Assembly (NCBI GenBank): GCA_018267955.1
Contig: JAFDXL010000008.1
Coordinates: forward strand, 1-64,000
DNA from: Bacteroidota bacterium
GTDB taxonomy: Bacteria > Bacteroidota > Bacteroidia > Chitinophagales > Chitinophagaceae
Reading direction: 5' to 3'
Length of the DNA stretch: 64,000 bases
The notes under the pieces are model-generated. The model was not told where the DNA came from. It saw nothing but the letters and a program-made list of their open reading frames with translations, and made no database searches. Shown piece after piece: positions 33,840 through 42,103 of the stretch. Position 1 is the stretch's first letter. Each line of letters starts with the position of its first letter. Made by a program: the position numbers and the translations under genes.

Positions 33840-35321
33840 TTAGATGCTTGCCAATTGCACTTTTTGCTGCAGCTCCAGCATGTGCTCTTTGTATTCTGCG
33901 TCGGTATCCATCAGGTTTTCTACCGTTTGGCAGGAGTGTATTACCGTAGTGTGGTCGAAGCCGCCAAAGTGCTCACCGATGTTCTTAAGAGAGCTTTTGG
34001 TAAATTTCTTGGCCAGGTACATGGTAATCTGGCGGGCCTGCACTACTTCGCGCTTGCGGGTCTTTGCCAGCAGCCTGTCGTATGGCAGGTGGAAATAATC
34101 ACACACCATTTTCTGAATATTCTCGATAGTAACCTCGCGTGCTGACGTCTTCACGAAGTTCTTCATTACACGCTTAGCCAGCTCCAGGTCTATCTCTTTC
34201 TTGTTAAGCGTAGCCTGGGCAAATAAGGCTATCAAAGCGCCTTCCAGCTCACGAACATTGCTTTGTACATTATAAGCAACATATTTTACCACATCTTCCG
34301 GTATATCCAGCCCTTCCTGCTTCATTTTCATGTGCAGTATCTGCTGGCGTGTTTCGAAGTCGGGAGATTGAATGTCTGTGTTCAGGCCCCAGCGAAAACG
34401 ACTCAGCAGGCGCTCTTGCATACCATCCAGGTCTTTCGGAGGTGTGTCGCTCGTAAGGATGATCTGTTTGCCACTCTGATGCAGGTGGTTGAAGATCGCA
34501 AAGAACGCGTCCTGCGTTTTTACGGCAGGCACAAACAAGTGTATATCATCCAGGATCAATACATCTATCAATTGATAGAAATGTATGAAATCGTTGATCT
34601 CGTTATTCTTGGCGTGCTCAATAAACTGGTTGATAAACTTTTCGGCACTTACATACAGCACAGCCTTATTAGGGTGCATCCTGCGTACTTCGTTACCAAT
34701 AGCCTGTACCAGGTGAGTTTTACCCCAACCCACGCCACCAAATATTACCAGCGGGTTGAAAGCGGTTGCAGCAGGCTTTTGAGCTACGTGCAAACCTGCA
34801 GAACGGGCTACGCGGTTACAATCCCCCTCCACATAATTTTCAAATGTGTAGTTGGGATTCAACTGCGGGTCTATCTGCATACGCTTGAGGCCCGGTATAG
34901 CGTAAGGCGTTTTAATATTATGCGGATCGTCCCACTTCAGGGGCATATCTACATAGTTATTCTCCTTGGGGGGCTTGTTGTATGTGCTGCCCGGCATATT
35001 GATAGATGCAGGGTTGCGTTGTGCCGCACTGCTTTCCATCAGGATGCGATATTCAAGGCGGCCATCTTTGCCAAGTATCCTTTTTATTGTTTTACCCAAT
35101 AATTCTACATAGTGTTCTTCCAGCCATTCGTAGAAGAACTGGCTGGGCACCTGTAGTGTGAGAATATTATTATCTAAAGCGACAGCTTTAATGGGTTCGA
35201 ACCATGTCTGATACGTACGCCAGTTCACATTATCCTTGATAATGTTCAGGCATTTTTCCCACGCAGCTTCCGCTTCGTTGTAAATTTTATTAGAAGATGT
35301 ATCGTAAAGGTTTTTATCCAT
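33840..35321 (-). CDS. dnaA: Chromosomal replication initiator protein DnaA
   Basis: DnaA binds the origin and opens it for replication. The 493-residue protein has the four usual domains: the N-terminal helicase-loading domain (to ~95), a linker, an AAA+ ATPase (Walker A GGVGWGKTH at 194-202, Walker B VLILDDIHLF) and the C-terminal DNA-binding domain with the signature GGFDHTTVIHSCQTVENL. Neighbours are a lipoprotein and a metallophosphatase, not dnaN or recF. I found no cluster of DnaA boxes beside it. Confidence 0.97.
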   Translation of the reverse strand: MDKNLYDTSSNKIYNEAEAAWEKCLNIIKDNVNWRTYQTWFEPIKAVALDNNILTLQVPSQFFYEWLEEHYVELLGKTIKRILGKDGRLEYRILMESSAAQRNPASINMPGSTYNKPPKENNYVDMPLKWDDPHNIKTPYAIPGLKRMQIDPQLNPNYTFENYVEGDCNRVARSAGLHVAQKPAATAFNPLVIFGGVGWGKTHLVQAIGNEVRRMHPNKAVLYVSAEKFINQFIEHAKNNEINDFIHFYQLIDVLILDDIHLFVPAVKTQDAFFAIFNHLHQSGKQIILTSDTPPKDLDGMQERLLSRFRWGLNTDIQSPDFETRQQILHMKMKQEGLDIPEDVVKYVAYNVQSNVRELEGALIALFAQATLNKKEIDLELAKRVMKNFVKTSAREVTIENIQKMVCDYFHLPYDRLLAKTRKREVVQARQITMYLAKKFTKSSLKNIGEHFGGFDHTTVIHSCQTVENLMDTDAEYKEHMLELQQKVQLASI

Positions 35322-35391
35322 TTCGGTTACTCGTTCCTCAAGTTAATACCTATTTTTTAAAAAGCCATAGTTAAAGCGATGATTTTACCGC

Positions 35392-35412
35392 TGTGAAACA
35401 TATCATTTCACA
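35392..35412. promoter_or_regulatory. Inverted repeat upstream of dnaA
   Basis: TGTGAAA-CATATCA-TTTCACA, a perfect 7-bp inverted repeat about 70 bp before the dnaA start, in the 236-bp gap to the metallophosphatase gene. It could be a regulator site. No -7 box or DnaA box (TTATNCACA) is visible in this gap. Confidence 0.4.
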
Positions 35413-35557
35413 CTTAGGTCGTTTTTTGCCTTATTCTATAACTGATTTTTTATCACAATTGTCCATCTGCACCAGGGGTTTCCTCGCCAGGTTTTTTATT
35501 AGCGGGAGGACGAAATTGCTAACAATTTGTTGAAAAAAAAAATCAAAGTACTATTGT

Positions 35558-36478
35558 TTATTTGTTGATGATTACAGATTGTGCGCTTGCGAGATTAGCA
35601 TCTTTTTTGCTTGAAAGAATATAATCAAGCCTGCCCAATCTAACGCCTGCCCATCCTACCTGATTTACAATGGTTTCCCTGCCCGCTTTATTGATCACAG
35701 ACACCGGTGCATCAAGGAATGTATGTGTATGCCCGCCAATAATGAGATTTATATATTCTGTTTCTTTCGCTATATCCATATCGCATATTTTATTGCCATC
35801 GTATTTATAACCAAGATGTGACAGGCAAATGACCATATCACATTTTTTATCCTTTACCAGCATCTCCGAAACCTGTTTGGCAACAGGTAAGGGATCGTTG
35901 TATTTAGTATTGCCAAACGATGATGGAGATACCAAACCTTGCAACTCGATGCCTAATCCCATAATGCCAATTTTGATGCCAGCTTTTTTGATGATGGTAT
36001 AAGGTTGGGTTTTGTGTTCCAATTCAGTATTGGTAAAGTCATAATTAGCCACCAAAACAGGAAAGCTGGCATGAGGCAGTTGTTTTGCGAAACCCTCTAC
36101 ACCGGCATCAAAATCGTGATTACCCATAGTGCAGGCATCATAGCCCATCATGCTCATCGCCCTGATCTCCGGTTCGCCTTTGTACAGATTAAAGTAAGGT
36201 GTGCCCTGGAAGATATCACCTGCATCCAGCAACAGTACATTTTCTTCCTGGGCTCTTATTTTGTCTACTAATGCAGCCCTTGGAGCAACGCCTCCCTGGC
36301 CCTGGTATTTGCCTCCATCCATAGGGAAAGGATCGAGCCTGCTATGTACATCGTTGGTGTGCAATATGGTCAGCTTCGTAATTCGTTCGCCGGTAAGGCT
36401 ATCAAAAGGGAAGCCTCCCGCGAGCAGTAACCCGCTACCAAGCGCAGTGTGTTTTATAAAGCTTCTTCTATTCAGCAT
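35558..36478 (-). CDS. Metallophosphatase (5'-nucleotidase N-terminal domain)
   Basis: A 306-residue calcineurin-like phosphoesterase carrying only the catalytic half of a 5'-nucleotidase. The start MLNRRSFIKH looks like a twin-arginine signal, so it is exported. Metal-site motifs are LHTNDVHSRLD, LLDAGDIFQGTP, MGNHDFDAG and IIGGHTHTF. The usual C-terminal substrate-binding domain is absent here and is encoded by the gene just upstream, whose end overlaps this start by 11 bp. Confidence 0.9.
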   Translation of the reverse strand: MLNRRSFIKHTALGSGLLLAGGFPFDSLTGERITKLTILHTNDVHSRLDPFPMDGGKYQGQGGVAPRAALVDKIRAQEENVLLLDAGDIFQGTPYFNLYKGEPEIRAMSMMGYDACTMGNHDFDAGVEGFAKQLPHASFPVLVANYDFTNTELEHKTQPYTIIKKAGIKIGIMGLGIELQGLVSPSSFGNTKYNDPLPVAKQVSEMLVKDKKCDMVICLSHLGYKYDGNKICDMDIAKETEYINLIIGGHTHTFLDAPVSVINKAGRETIVNQVGWAGVRLGRLDYILSSKKDANLASAQSVIINK

Positions 36479-37214
36479 TGTAAACCCTTTTATCTATATA
36501 CGGATGAAGGTGCCTGCCCTGTTTTGCCAGGCTTTTAACATAGTCAATACATAGATCGCGTATCAACAGAGGCGTTGTTGTTCGTTTGAGCTGTGTGAGG
36601 AAGCTACAATAATCACCACCATTAGCCAGGTAATCATTAGTGGCTACGTAATAGATCTTACCCGCATCAATAGCCCGGCCATTCACCCATATGTTGATGG
36701 CCTTCTTATCCTTTATGGCATAACTGATACCACTTACCGGCCAACCGCCTGCCATAGCCATGTGATTGCAGAATCGGATCAGGGTATCGCCGGGTATTTC
36801 TATAATAGTAAGCTGGTTATCGAAAGGCATCAGCTCGTATATCTTGCCTACAGCTATAGTGCCGCTGCTCATGTACGGTAAGCGGATGCCGCCATAATTA
36901 AGAATAGCAGCGTCTACATGGCTATCTTGCTGCCGTGCAGCCAGCAACATTGCATCTGCCATAAAATCGCCCAGTGTGCTCTCGGGTTGTGCTTTGTATA
37001 GTATTGTATCTGCAACGCCTATAGGCACATTCATAATGCTATCCATCGCTTTGCGATACGGCTGCAGCATTTGAACATATTGCTGTTCTTTACCGGCGGC
37101 AGTATCAACTATATATAACGAAGCTGTATGTTGCCTGATGTAGCGTGCATGGTGACAGGATGTACCTAAGAGTACAAAGAGACAGTATAGATAATACTTG
37201 TATATCCTGTTCAT
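36468..37214 (-). CDS. 5'-nucleotidase C-terminal domain lipoprotein
   Basis: A 248-residue lipoprotein (lipobox LLGTSCHH) holding the substrate-binding half of a 5'-nucleotidase. Landmarks are ESTLGDFMADAML, ILNYGGIRLPYMSSGTIAVG, LMPFDNQLTIIEIPGDTL and YYVATNDYLANGGDYCSFL, where the last segment normally stacks on the base. It precedes the catalytic half, so domain order is reversed relative to single-chain enzymes such as UshA. The overlap suggests equal production of both. Confidence 0.88.
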   Translation of the reverse strand: MNRIYKYYLYCLFVLLGTSCHHARYIRQHTASLYIVDTAAGKEQQYVQMLQPYRKAMDSIMNVPIGVADTILYKAQPESTLGDFMADAMLLAARQQDSHVDAAILNYGGIRLPYMSSGTIAVGKIYELMPFDNQLTIIEIPGDTLIRFCNHMAMAGGWPVSGISYAIKDKKAINIWVNGRAIDAGKIYYVATNDYLANGGDYCSFLTQLKRTTTPLLIRDLCIDYVKSLAKQGRHLHPYIDKRVYNAE

Positions 37215-37289
37215 GGTAATGACTACTAATACTTTATCTGCAAATTACCTTCACTAACGTGTCTTTAATGTTAAGTATTAAAGAAACCG

Positions 37290-37313
37290 AAGGCTTGCGA
37301 TGAAGCAAGCCTT
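37290..37313 (-). terminator. Terminator after the DinB-like gene
   Basis: AAGGCTTGC, 6-nt loop, GCAAGCCTT, then CGGTTTCTTTAAT on the minus strand, 4 bp past the stop codon. Confidence 0.7.
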
Positions 37314-37316
37314 GTA

Positions 37317-37787
37317 TTATTCCGTAATCCCGAACTGGCGTAAGTGGTGCCATGCATGTTTGTGCAGCAACTGCACCTGCATATCATAATTCAACTCGCC
37401 GAAGAAGGGATTGGTTATTGTCTTTTGAGGATCGGTACCATATACGTGGAAGAAATGATCGATCTCCGCTTGCAGATCGTTCAGAGAATCCTGCATGGAC
37501 TCATGTTTGGCCGGGGCAGGCTCGTCGGGCAATAACTGATTAGGTGTATTTTCCCGGAACGGCTTCTCACTCATCAGGAAGGCCTGCATCCTGGGCAGGT
37601 GTTCTTCTGCAGTAACAATAGTATAAGGGTCTTTGCCGCTAGCCTGGCGCATGGCATAGCTCATATGTTCCACCATTTGCTGCGGGTTCATTTTGCCCCA
37701 CAGTGGTTTGGTTGCAGGATCTATCGTTGCCAGCATCTTTACCAGATCATTCCTCAGGAAGGTAGCTTTAGTGCCAAGGTTTTCCAT
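37317..37787 (-). CDS. DinB-like (DUF1569-type) protein
   Basis: A 156-residue four-helix-bundle protein. The pattern of histidines at MNPQQMVEHMSYAMRQ and LLHKHAWHHLRQFGI fits the metal-binding triad of the DinB/YfiT superfamily, several members of which are thiol transferases using bacillithiol or mycothiol. A bacillithiol gene (bshC) is in this window, but not adjacent. It lies 25 bp after the MoxR gene and is probably cotranscribed with it. Confidence 0.8.
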   Translation of the reverse strand: MENLGTKATFLRNDLVKMLATIDPATKPLWGKMNPQQMVEHMSYAMRQASGKDPYTIVTAEEHLPRMQAFLMSEKPFRENTPNQLLPDEPAPAKHESMQDSLNDLQAEIDHFFHVYGTDPQKTITNPFFGELNYDMQVQLLHKHAWHHLRQFGITE

Positions 37788-37812
37788 AAAATATCAATCG
37801 ATTTAATAGTAG

Positions 37813-38775
37813 TTATAATAATTGCCTGATCAGTTGTTCCTGCGAAATGCCTTCAGCTTCGGCCTTATAGTTGCGTACCACGCGATGGCGGAGTACTGAT
37901 AATGCCATTGCCTGCACATCCTCGATATCAGGGGAGTACTTACCTGTGAGCAAGGCATTGCACTTAGCGCCTAAAACAAGGTATTGAGATGCACGTGGTC
38001 CTGCTCCGTAAGCCACATACTGCTTCGTAATATCCGGAGCTGTGGCATTTGACGGACGTGTTTTGTGAACCAGGCGAACGGCATATTCCAGCACATTATC
38101 AGGCACCGGCACACGACGGATCAGATCCTGGAAGTAAAGGATGTCTTCACCCGTCAGCACCTTATCTAACTCAGGTGTAGCAGCGCCTGTAGTATTACGC
38201 ACGATCATTACCTCCTCTGCAAAATCAGGGTAATCGAGCCATATCTGGAACATGAAGCGATCCAGCTGGGCTTCGGGTAAGGGATAGGTACCTTCCTGCT
38301 CTATAGGGTTCTGCGTAGCCAGCACAAAGAACGGTGCAGGCAGTTTATAAATGGTGCCGCCCGCAGTAACATTGCGTTCCTGCATGGCTTCCAGCAAGGC
38401 CGACTGCGTTTTGGGTGGTGTACGGTTGATCTCGTCTGCAAGAACGATATTGGCAAATATGGGGCCTTTTACAAAACGGAACTGGCGGCTCTCGTCGAGT
38501 ATCTCCGCGCCCACAATATCGCTGGGCATCAGGTCTGGGGTGAACTGTATGCGCTTGAAAGAAAGGTCCAGCACGTCGGACACTGTCTTTACCAGTAGTG
38601 TCTTGGCAAGGCCGGGCACACCTACCAGCAGGCTATGGCCATTACATAGGATAGATGTGATGAGTTTGTTCACTACATCGTCCTGGCCAACGATCACTTT
38701 GCCGATGGCTTTGCGAATCACTTCAAATTTATCCTTGAGCGCATTGGCTGCTTCAATATCAGTATTATAGTTCAT
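37813..38775 (-). CDS. MoxR-family AAA+ ATPase
   Basis: A 320-residue ATPase of the MoxR family: Walker A GVPGLAKTLLVK (about residues 52-63), Walker B IVLADEINRTPPKTQSALL and sensor FVLATQNPIEQEGTYPLPEA. MoxR proteins act as chaperones that insert cofactors or assemble complexes, usually with DUF58 and von Willebrand A partners. None of those partners is next to it here; the neighbours are a DinB-like gene downstream and a divergent MazG-type gene. Confidence 0.93.
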   Translation of the reverse strand: MNYNTDIEAANALKDKFEVIRKAIGKVIVGQDDVVNKLITSILCNGHSLLVGVPGLAKTLLVKTVSDVLDLSFKRIQFTPDLMPSDIVGAEILDESRQFRFVKGPIFANIVLADEINRTPPKTQSALLEAMQERNVTAGGTIYKLPAPFFVLATQNPIEQEGTYPLPEAQLDRFMFQIWLDYPDFAEEVMIVRNTTGAATPELDKVLTGEDILYFQDLIRRVPVPDNVLEYAVRLVHKTRPSNATAPDITKQYVAYGAGPRASQYLVLGAKCNALLTGKYSPDIEDVQAMALSVLRHRVVRNYKAEAEGISQEQLIRQLL

Positions 38776-39072
38776 TTGAGAATGCAGTAACAGATTTAAT
38801 CAGCGGCAAATTGCCGATAATCAAATAAATATAAACAGAGTAGTGCTATTATTTTGTGAAAATATGAAGAGGATATTCATTTAGGTGGTGAAGGGAAATG
38901 ATATAAAATGTTAGTTTTTGCTAGTCTTTTTGTCGTTTTTGTTTTTTCCTATTGTTTTCATGAACTGCATTTGCAGGTAAATGTAAATTACAAAATAAGC
39001 GCCGGATGGCGAAAAATAAGATGAAAACACAGCGGTGGCTCAGATTGAGTATTTTGCAGAAAAGAACGATAC
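38776..39072. other. 297-bp gap between MoxR and MazG-type genes
   Basis: AT-rich divergent promoter region. It holds a small perfect inverted repeat, CGGCAA-A-TTGCCG (38804-38816), and a 38-codon frame at 38908-39024 that I do not accept as a gene. No consensus promoter box is found on either strand. Confidence 0.5.
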
Positions 39073-39411
39073 ATGACCATACAGGAAGCACAGCAGAAAA
39101 CGGATGAATGGATACGCACAGTAGGGGTGCGTTACTTTAACGAACTGACTAACCTGGGGATATTGATGGAGGAGACCGGGGAACTGGCAAGGATCATGGT
39201 GCGGAAATATGGGGAGCAATCGTTTAAAGAATCTGATAAAGGAAAAGACCTTGCCGATGAGATGGCGGATGTGTTGTGGGTATTGCTATGCCTGGCCAAC
39301 CAAACGGGGGTAGACCTTACCGATGCGTTGAAAAAAAATTTTGAGAAGAAAAATATACGGGATGCAGAAAGACATAAAGGGAATGATAAACTGAATACGA
39401 AGCCGGAATAA
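39073..39411 (+). CDS. MazG-like nucleotide pyrophosphohydrolase
   Basis: A 112-residue all-helical protein with the metal-binding pattern of the MazG/dUTPase superfamily: LMEETGELARIM (ExxE) and DLADEMADVLWVLLCLAN (ExxD). Such proteins hydrolyse nucleoside triphosphates to monophosphates and pyrophosphate, cleaning damaged nucleotides. It stands alone with no terminator seen. Confidence 0.88.
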   Translation: MTIQEAQQKTDEWIRTVGVRYFNELTNLGILMEETGELARIMVRKYGEQSFKESDKGKDLADEMADVLWVLLCLANQTGVDLTDALKKNFEKKNIRDAERHKGNDKLNTKPE

Positions 39412-39557
39412 GTAGCAAGAAATGTCATATGAATAACACTTAATTGTCATTCATTAATGTACGGTTAAAGACAAAGAGAAGAAATTGATGATATGGCGCC
39501 AATTTTTCAAAAACTTTTTTACCTTTAGCCCTCACACTAAAAATTAAACTTCCTTTT

Positions 39558-40280
39558 ATGAAGCGTATTTACTTATTAATGATTCTTTTTATTGGCCTGA
39601 GTTCAAGTGTTATGGCTCAAAGCGCCGATATTCAATTGCTCAGCAATGTTAACACAAATGATACCATTAAATGGAATACAGCTGGCACATGGGGTAGAAT
39701 TCTGGTATGGGGATTCAGGAATATTGGGCCTACTGCACTCACTTCGTCTGATACAATTGTGTTGAAAAGGGCTTATACCGTAGGTGGTAATGCAAGTATT
39801 AAATTGAGATTGCCTAGTACTGGAGTAGCTGTAAATGACACAGTATATTACGCTGATACGGTTTACTTTAATCAAGCACCTGCTACTAATCCATACAACT
39901 GGTGCGATAGTGTTTGGGTAAAACGTGGTTCTTCTGCATTACCAGACCCAGTTCTGACTAACAATAAAATTTGCAAGAGTGTAATATTTAAAGAAATGTC
40001 TACATCTATTGCCGGCATAGCTGCAAATGAAGCTGGATTGGCTGTTTATCCTAACCCTGCAAATACAATTGTGAATGTTAGATACACATTTGCCACTAAC
40101 GATAACGCTAGTTTAATAATTCGCGATATGATGGGCAAGGTTGTTTATACAAAAGACTTAGGACGTAACAGCGGCGAGAGAAACTTCCCAATTGATATTA
40201 GTTCTTTGAATTCAGGATTATATTTCGTTGAGTTACATGCTGACAATAATAAGATTGTTTCCAAGTTTACTGTGCAATAA
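39558..40280 (+). CDS. Small secreted protein with type IX sorting domain
   Basis: A 240-residue protein with a signal peptide (VMAQSADIQLL, cleaved near residue 21). A beta-rich middle (to ~150) follows that I do not recognise. The C-terminal sorting domain begins LAVYPNPANTIVNVRY and ends NNKIVSKFTVQ. It should be exported through the type IX system and processed by PorU. A weak TACCTTTA box at 39520-39527 precedes it and a strong terminator follows. Confidence 0.88.
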   Translation: MKRIYLLMILFIGLSSSVMAQSADIQLLSNVNTNDTIKWNTAGTWGRILVWGFRNIGPTALTSSDTIVLKRAYTVGGNASIKLRLPSTGVAVNDTVYYADTVYFNQAPATNPYNWCDSVWVKRGSSALPDPVLTNNKICKSVIFKEMSTSIAGIAANEAGLAVYPNPANTIVNVRYTFATNDNASLIIRDMMGKVVYTKDLGRNSGERNFPIDISSLNSGLYFVELHADNNKIVSKFTVQ

Positions 40281-40298
40281 ATATCTTAACTAATATGG

Positions 40299-40329
40299 AA
40301 CGGACCGGGGTATTCCGGTCCGTTTTTTT
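40299..40329 (+). terminator. Terminator of the small cargo gene
   Basis: AACGGACCGG, 6-nt loop, CCGGTCCGTT, then TTTTT, 18 bp after the stop codon. Confidence 0.9.
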
Positions 40330-40357
40330 ATTTGTGTATCAACTGTAACTTTACCAA

Positions 40358-40981
40358 ATGGTTTTTTCGTCGAAGCTGATAGAAGATGCGGTGCAGGAAT
40401 TTTCAAAACTACCGGGTATAGGTAAGAAAACAGCCTTGCGTATGGTGCTGCAATTGCTGAAAATGGAAACGGAAAGTGTAGATTCGTTTACCACTGCTAT
40501 ATCACGCATGAGGAACGAGATACAATTTTGCAAGCAGTGCCATAATGTATCGGACGGAGATACCTGTACTATATGCAGCAGCCCGGGACGTAACAAGACC
40601 CAGGTATGCGTGGTGGAGAATATTCGCGATGTAATAGCCATAGAAAGTACGCAACAGTACAATGGCCTCTATCACCTGTTAGGAGGCATCTTATCACCAC
40701 TGGATGGTATTGGCCCGGAACAACTAAATATTGCCAGCCTGCAAGCCCGTGTGAAAGATGGTGTGGAGGAGCTGATCATGGCGCTGAGCCCCACTATAGA
40801 AGGCGATACTACTGTATATTATATTGCTAAACAAGTGGCAGAGCTGCCTGTAAAGATCACTACTATAGCAAGAGGCATAGCCTTTGGCGGTGAACTGGAA
40901 TACGCGGACGAAATGACACTGGCCAGAAGCATAGCCAAACGGCTGCCTATTGAAAATTATGTAAGTGTAAAGAAATTGTAG
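40358..40981 (+). CDS. recR: Recombination protein RecR
   Basis: RecR helps RecF/RecO load RecA at gapped DNA. The 207-residue protein has the helix-hairpin-helix FSKLPGIGKKTALRM at the N-terminus. A C4 zinc finger follows (CKQCHNVSDGDTCTIC), then the Toprim domain (VCVVENIRDVIAIEST, YHLLGGILSPLDGIGPE). Normal length. It converges on a lipoprotein gene with no base between the two stop codons. TAACTTTA at 40346-40353 is a near-match to a -7 box. Confidence 0.96.
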   Translation: MVFSSKLIEDAVQEFSKLPGIGKKTALRMVLQLLKMETESVDSFTTAISRMRNEIQFCKQCHNVSDGDTCTICSSPGRNKTQVCVVENIRDVIAIESTQQYNGLYHLLGGILSPLDGIGPEQLNIASLQARVKDGVEELIMALSPTIEGDTTVYYIAKQVAELPVKITTIARGIAFGGELEYADEMTLARSIAKRLPIENYVSVKKL

Positions 40982-41239
40982 TTACTCGCCGTTGTTAGCC
41001 GGGAAAGATGCTACTTTGTCCTGGTTTACATTATTACCGGATACTTCTTTAACATTATTGTTTGGTTTAGTAGTAGTGCTACTGATATTTGTTGCTGTAT
41101 TAGTTTGCGTAGCAGGTGATGAAGAAATAATAGTATTACTATTATTATCACTACTCGAAGTACTTTCTCCAATTTTAGGGCTGCAGCTATATAAGCAACA
41201 AGCTATAATAGCTAAAGGTAATATTACTAGTCTGTTCAT
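40982..41239 (-). CDS. Small Ser/Thr/Asn-rich lipoprotein
   Basis: An 85-residue lipoprotein with lipobox CLYSCSP (Cys near residue 17). The mature part is almost entirely low complexity (Ser, Thr, Asn) and unlikely to fold. I start at ATG 41239 (MNRLVILPLAI); an upstream frame from 41290 adds a charged stretch before the signal and would spoil it. Function is unknown. It lies 72 bp after dapF on the same strand. Confidence 0.65.
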   Translation of the reverse strand: MNRLVILPLAIIACCLYSCSPKIGESTSSSDNNSNTIISSSPATQTNTATNISSTTTKPNNNVKEVSGNNVNQDKVASFPANNGE

Positions 41240-41311
41240 TTTTCTCGTTTTCTTACTGTTATGCAATTTGTGTTCCAAAGATAATAGCATAGGATTGCCA
41301 ATAATGTTAAA

Positions 41312-42091
41312 TTATATTTCCACATCACCTTCAAACACCCATGTTGCAGGGCCGGTGAGGATCACATCATGAACGGTAGTGGGTGAATTCTTGATAAAGG
41401 AAACCCGAAGGTCGCCACCGGGAGTGATGATCTGAATATCGAACACGCCTTTATTATGTTTTGTTGCAGCTATGGCAGATGCCGTAACACCTGTACCACA
41501 ACTGAGCGTTTCGTCTTCTACACCGCGCTCGTAGGTACGTACGCGGATGCTATTGTCTGAGATGCGCTCTACAAAATTTACATTAATGCCCTTAGGCTGA
41601 TAACGCTCCATGTTGCGTATGGTACGACCGCGGTTTACCACATCGTGCTGCTGTACATTGCTGACGAAAGTTACATAGTGTGGTGAGCCTGTATTAAGTT
41701 CTGTATAATCTTCTTCTTCTTTGATCTCTTTAACATCCTGCATGTGCAGGCTAATGGTGCCATCTTTATTGATGAGGGCATGATGAGGGCCATCAACGGC
41801 AACAAAGCCGGCTTTGTCTTTAATAATACCCAGCTTTTGCGCAAAAGCAGTAATGCAGCGGCCACCATTACCGCACATGGTGCTTTCGTTGCCATCTGCA
41901 TTATAATATACCATGCGGAAGTCGTACCCACTTGCCTGCTCTAAAAGCATCAAACCATCTGCGCCAATACCCATGTGCCTGTTGCACAAAAAGGCTACCT
42001 GTGCATTCGTAAGTTTTACACTGTTGTCGCGATTGTCGATCAATACGAAATCATTGCCGGTGCCCTGGTATTTATGAAAATGCAGCTTCAT
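41312..42091 (-). CDS. dapF: Diaminopimelate epimerase
   Basis: Converts LL- to meso-diaminopimelate, needed for lysine and for peptidoglycan cross-links. The 259-residue protein opens HKYQGTGNDFVLIDNRD. It carries the two catalytic cysteines in STMCGNGGRC and TLSCGTGVTASAIA. Its -7 box overlaps the stop codon of the upstream GWxTD gene and ends 4 nt before the ATG. Confidence 0.97.
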   Translation of the reverse strand: MKLHFHKYQGTGNDFVLIDNRDNSVKLTNAQVAFLCNRHMGIGADGLMLLEQASGYDFRMVYYNADGNESTMCGNGGRCITAFAQKLGIIKDKAGFVAVDGPHHALINKDGTISLHMQDVKEIKEEEDYTELNTGSPHYVTFVSNVQQHDVVNRGRTIRNMERYQPKGINVNFVERISDNSIRVRTYERGVEDETLSCGTGVTASAIAATKHNKGVFDIQIITPGGDLRVSFIKNSPTTVHDVILTGPATWVFEGDVEI

Positions 42092-42095
42092 AATG

Positions 42096-42103
42096 CAAAG
42101 TTA
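42096..42103 (-). promoter_or_regulatory. -7 box of dapF
   Basis: TAACTTTG on the minus strand, an exact -7 match, ends 4 nt before the dapF ATG and overlaps the stop codon of the GWxTD gene. dapF could be expressed alone from here as a leaderless RNA. Confidence 0.6.

Noticed and set aside
35392-35412. A CRP/FNR-type site (TGTGA-N-TCACA) before dnaA
   Set aside because: The spacing between half-sites is 11 rather than 6 bp, so it does not fit that family; kept only as an unnamed inverted repeat.
35322-35557. Replication origin next to dnaA
   Set aside because: No cluster of TTATNCACA-type boxes and no strong AT-rich unwinding repeats; only one unrelated inverted repeat.
38908-39024. A 38-codon frame with a hydrophobic start in the MoxR-mazG gap
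   Set aside because: No ribosome-binding or promoter signal, a T-rich stretch explains the hydrophobic codons, and the tail has no pattern.
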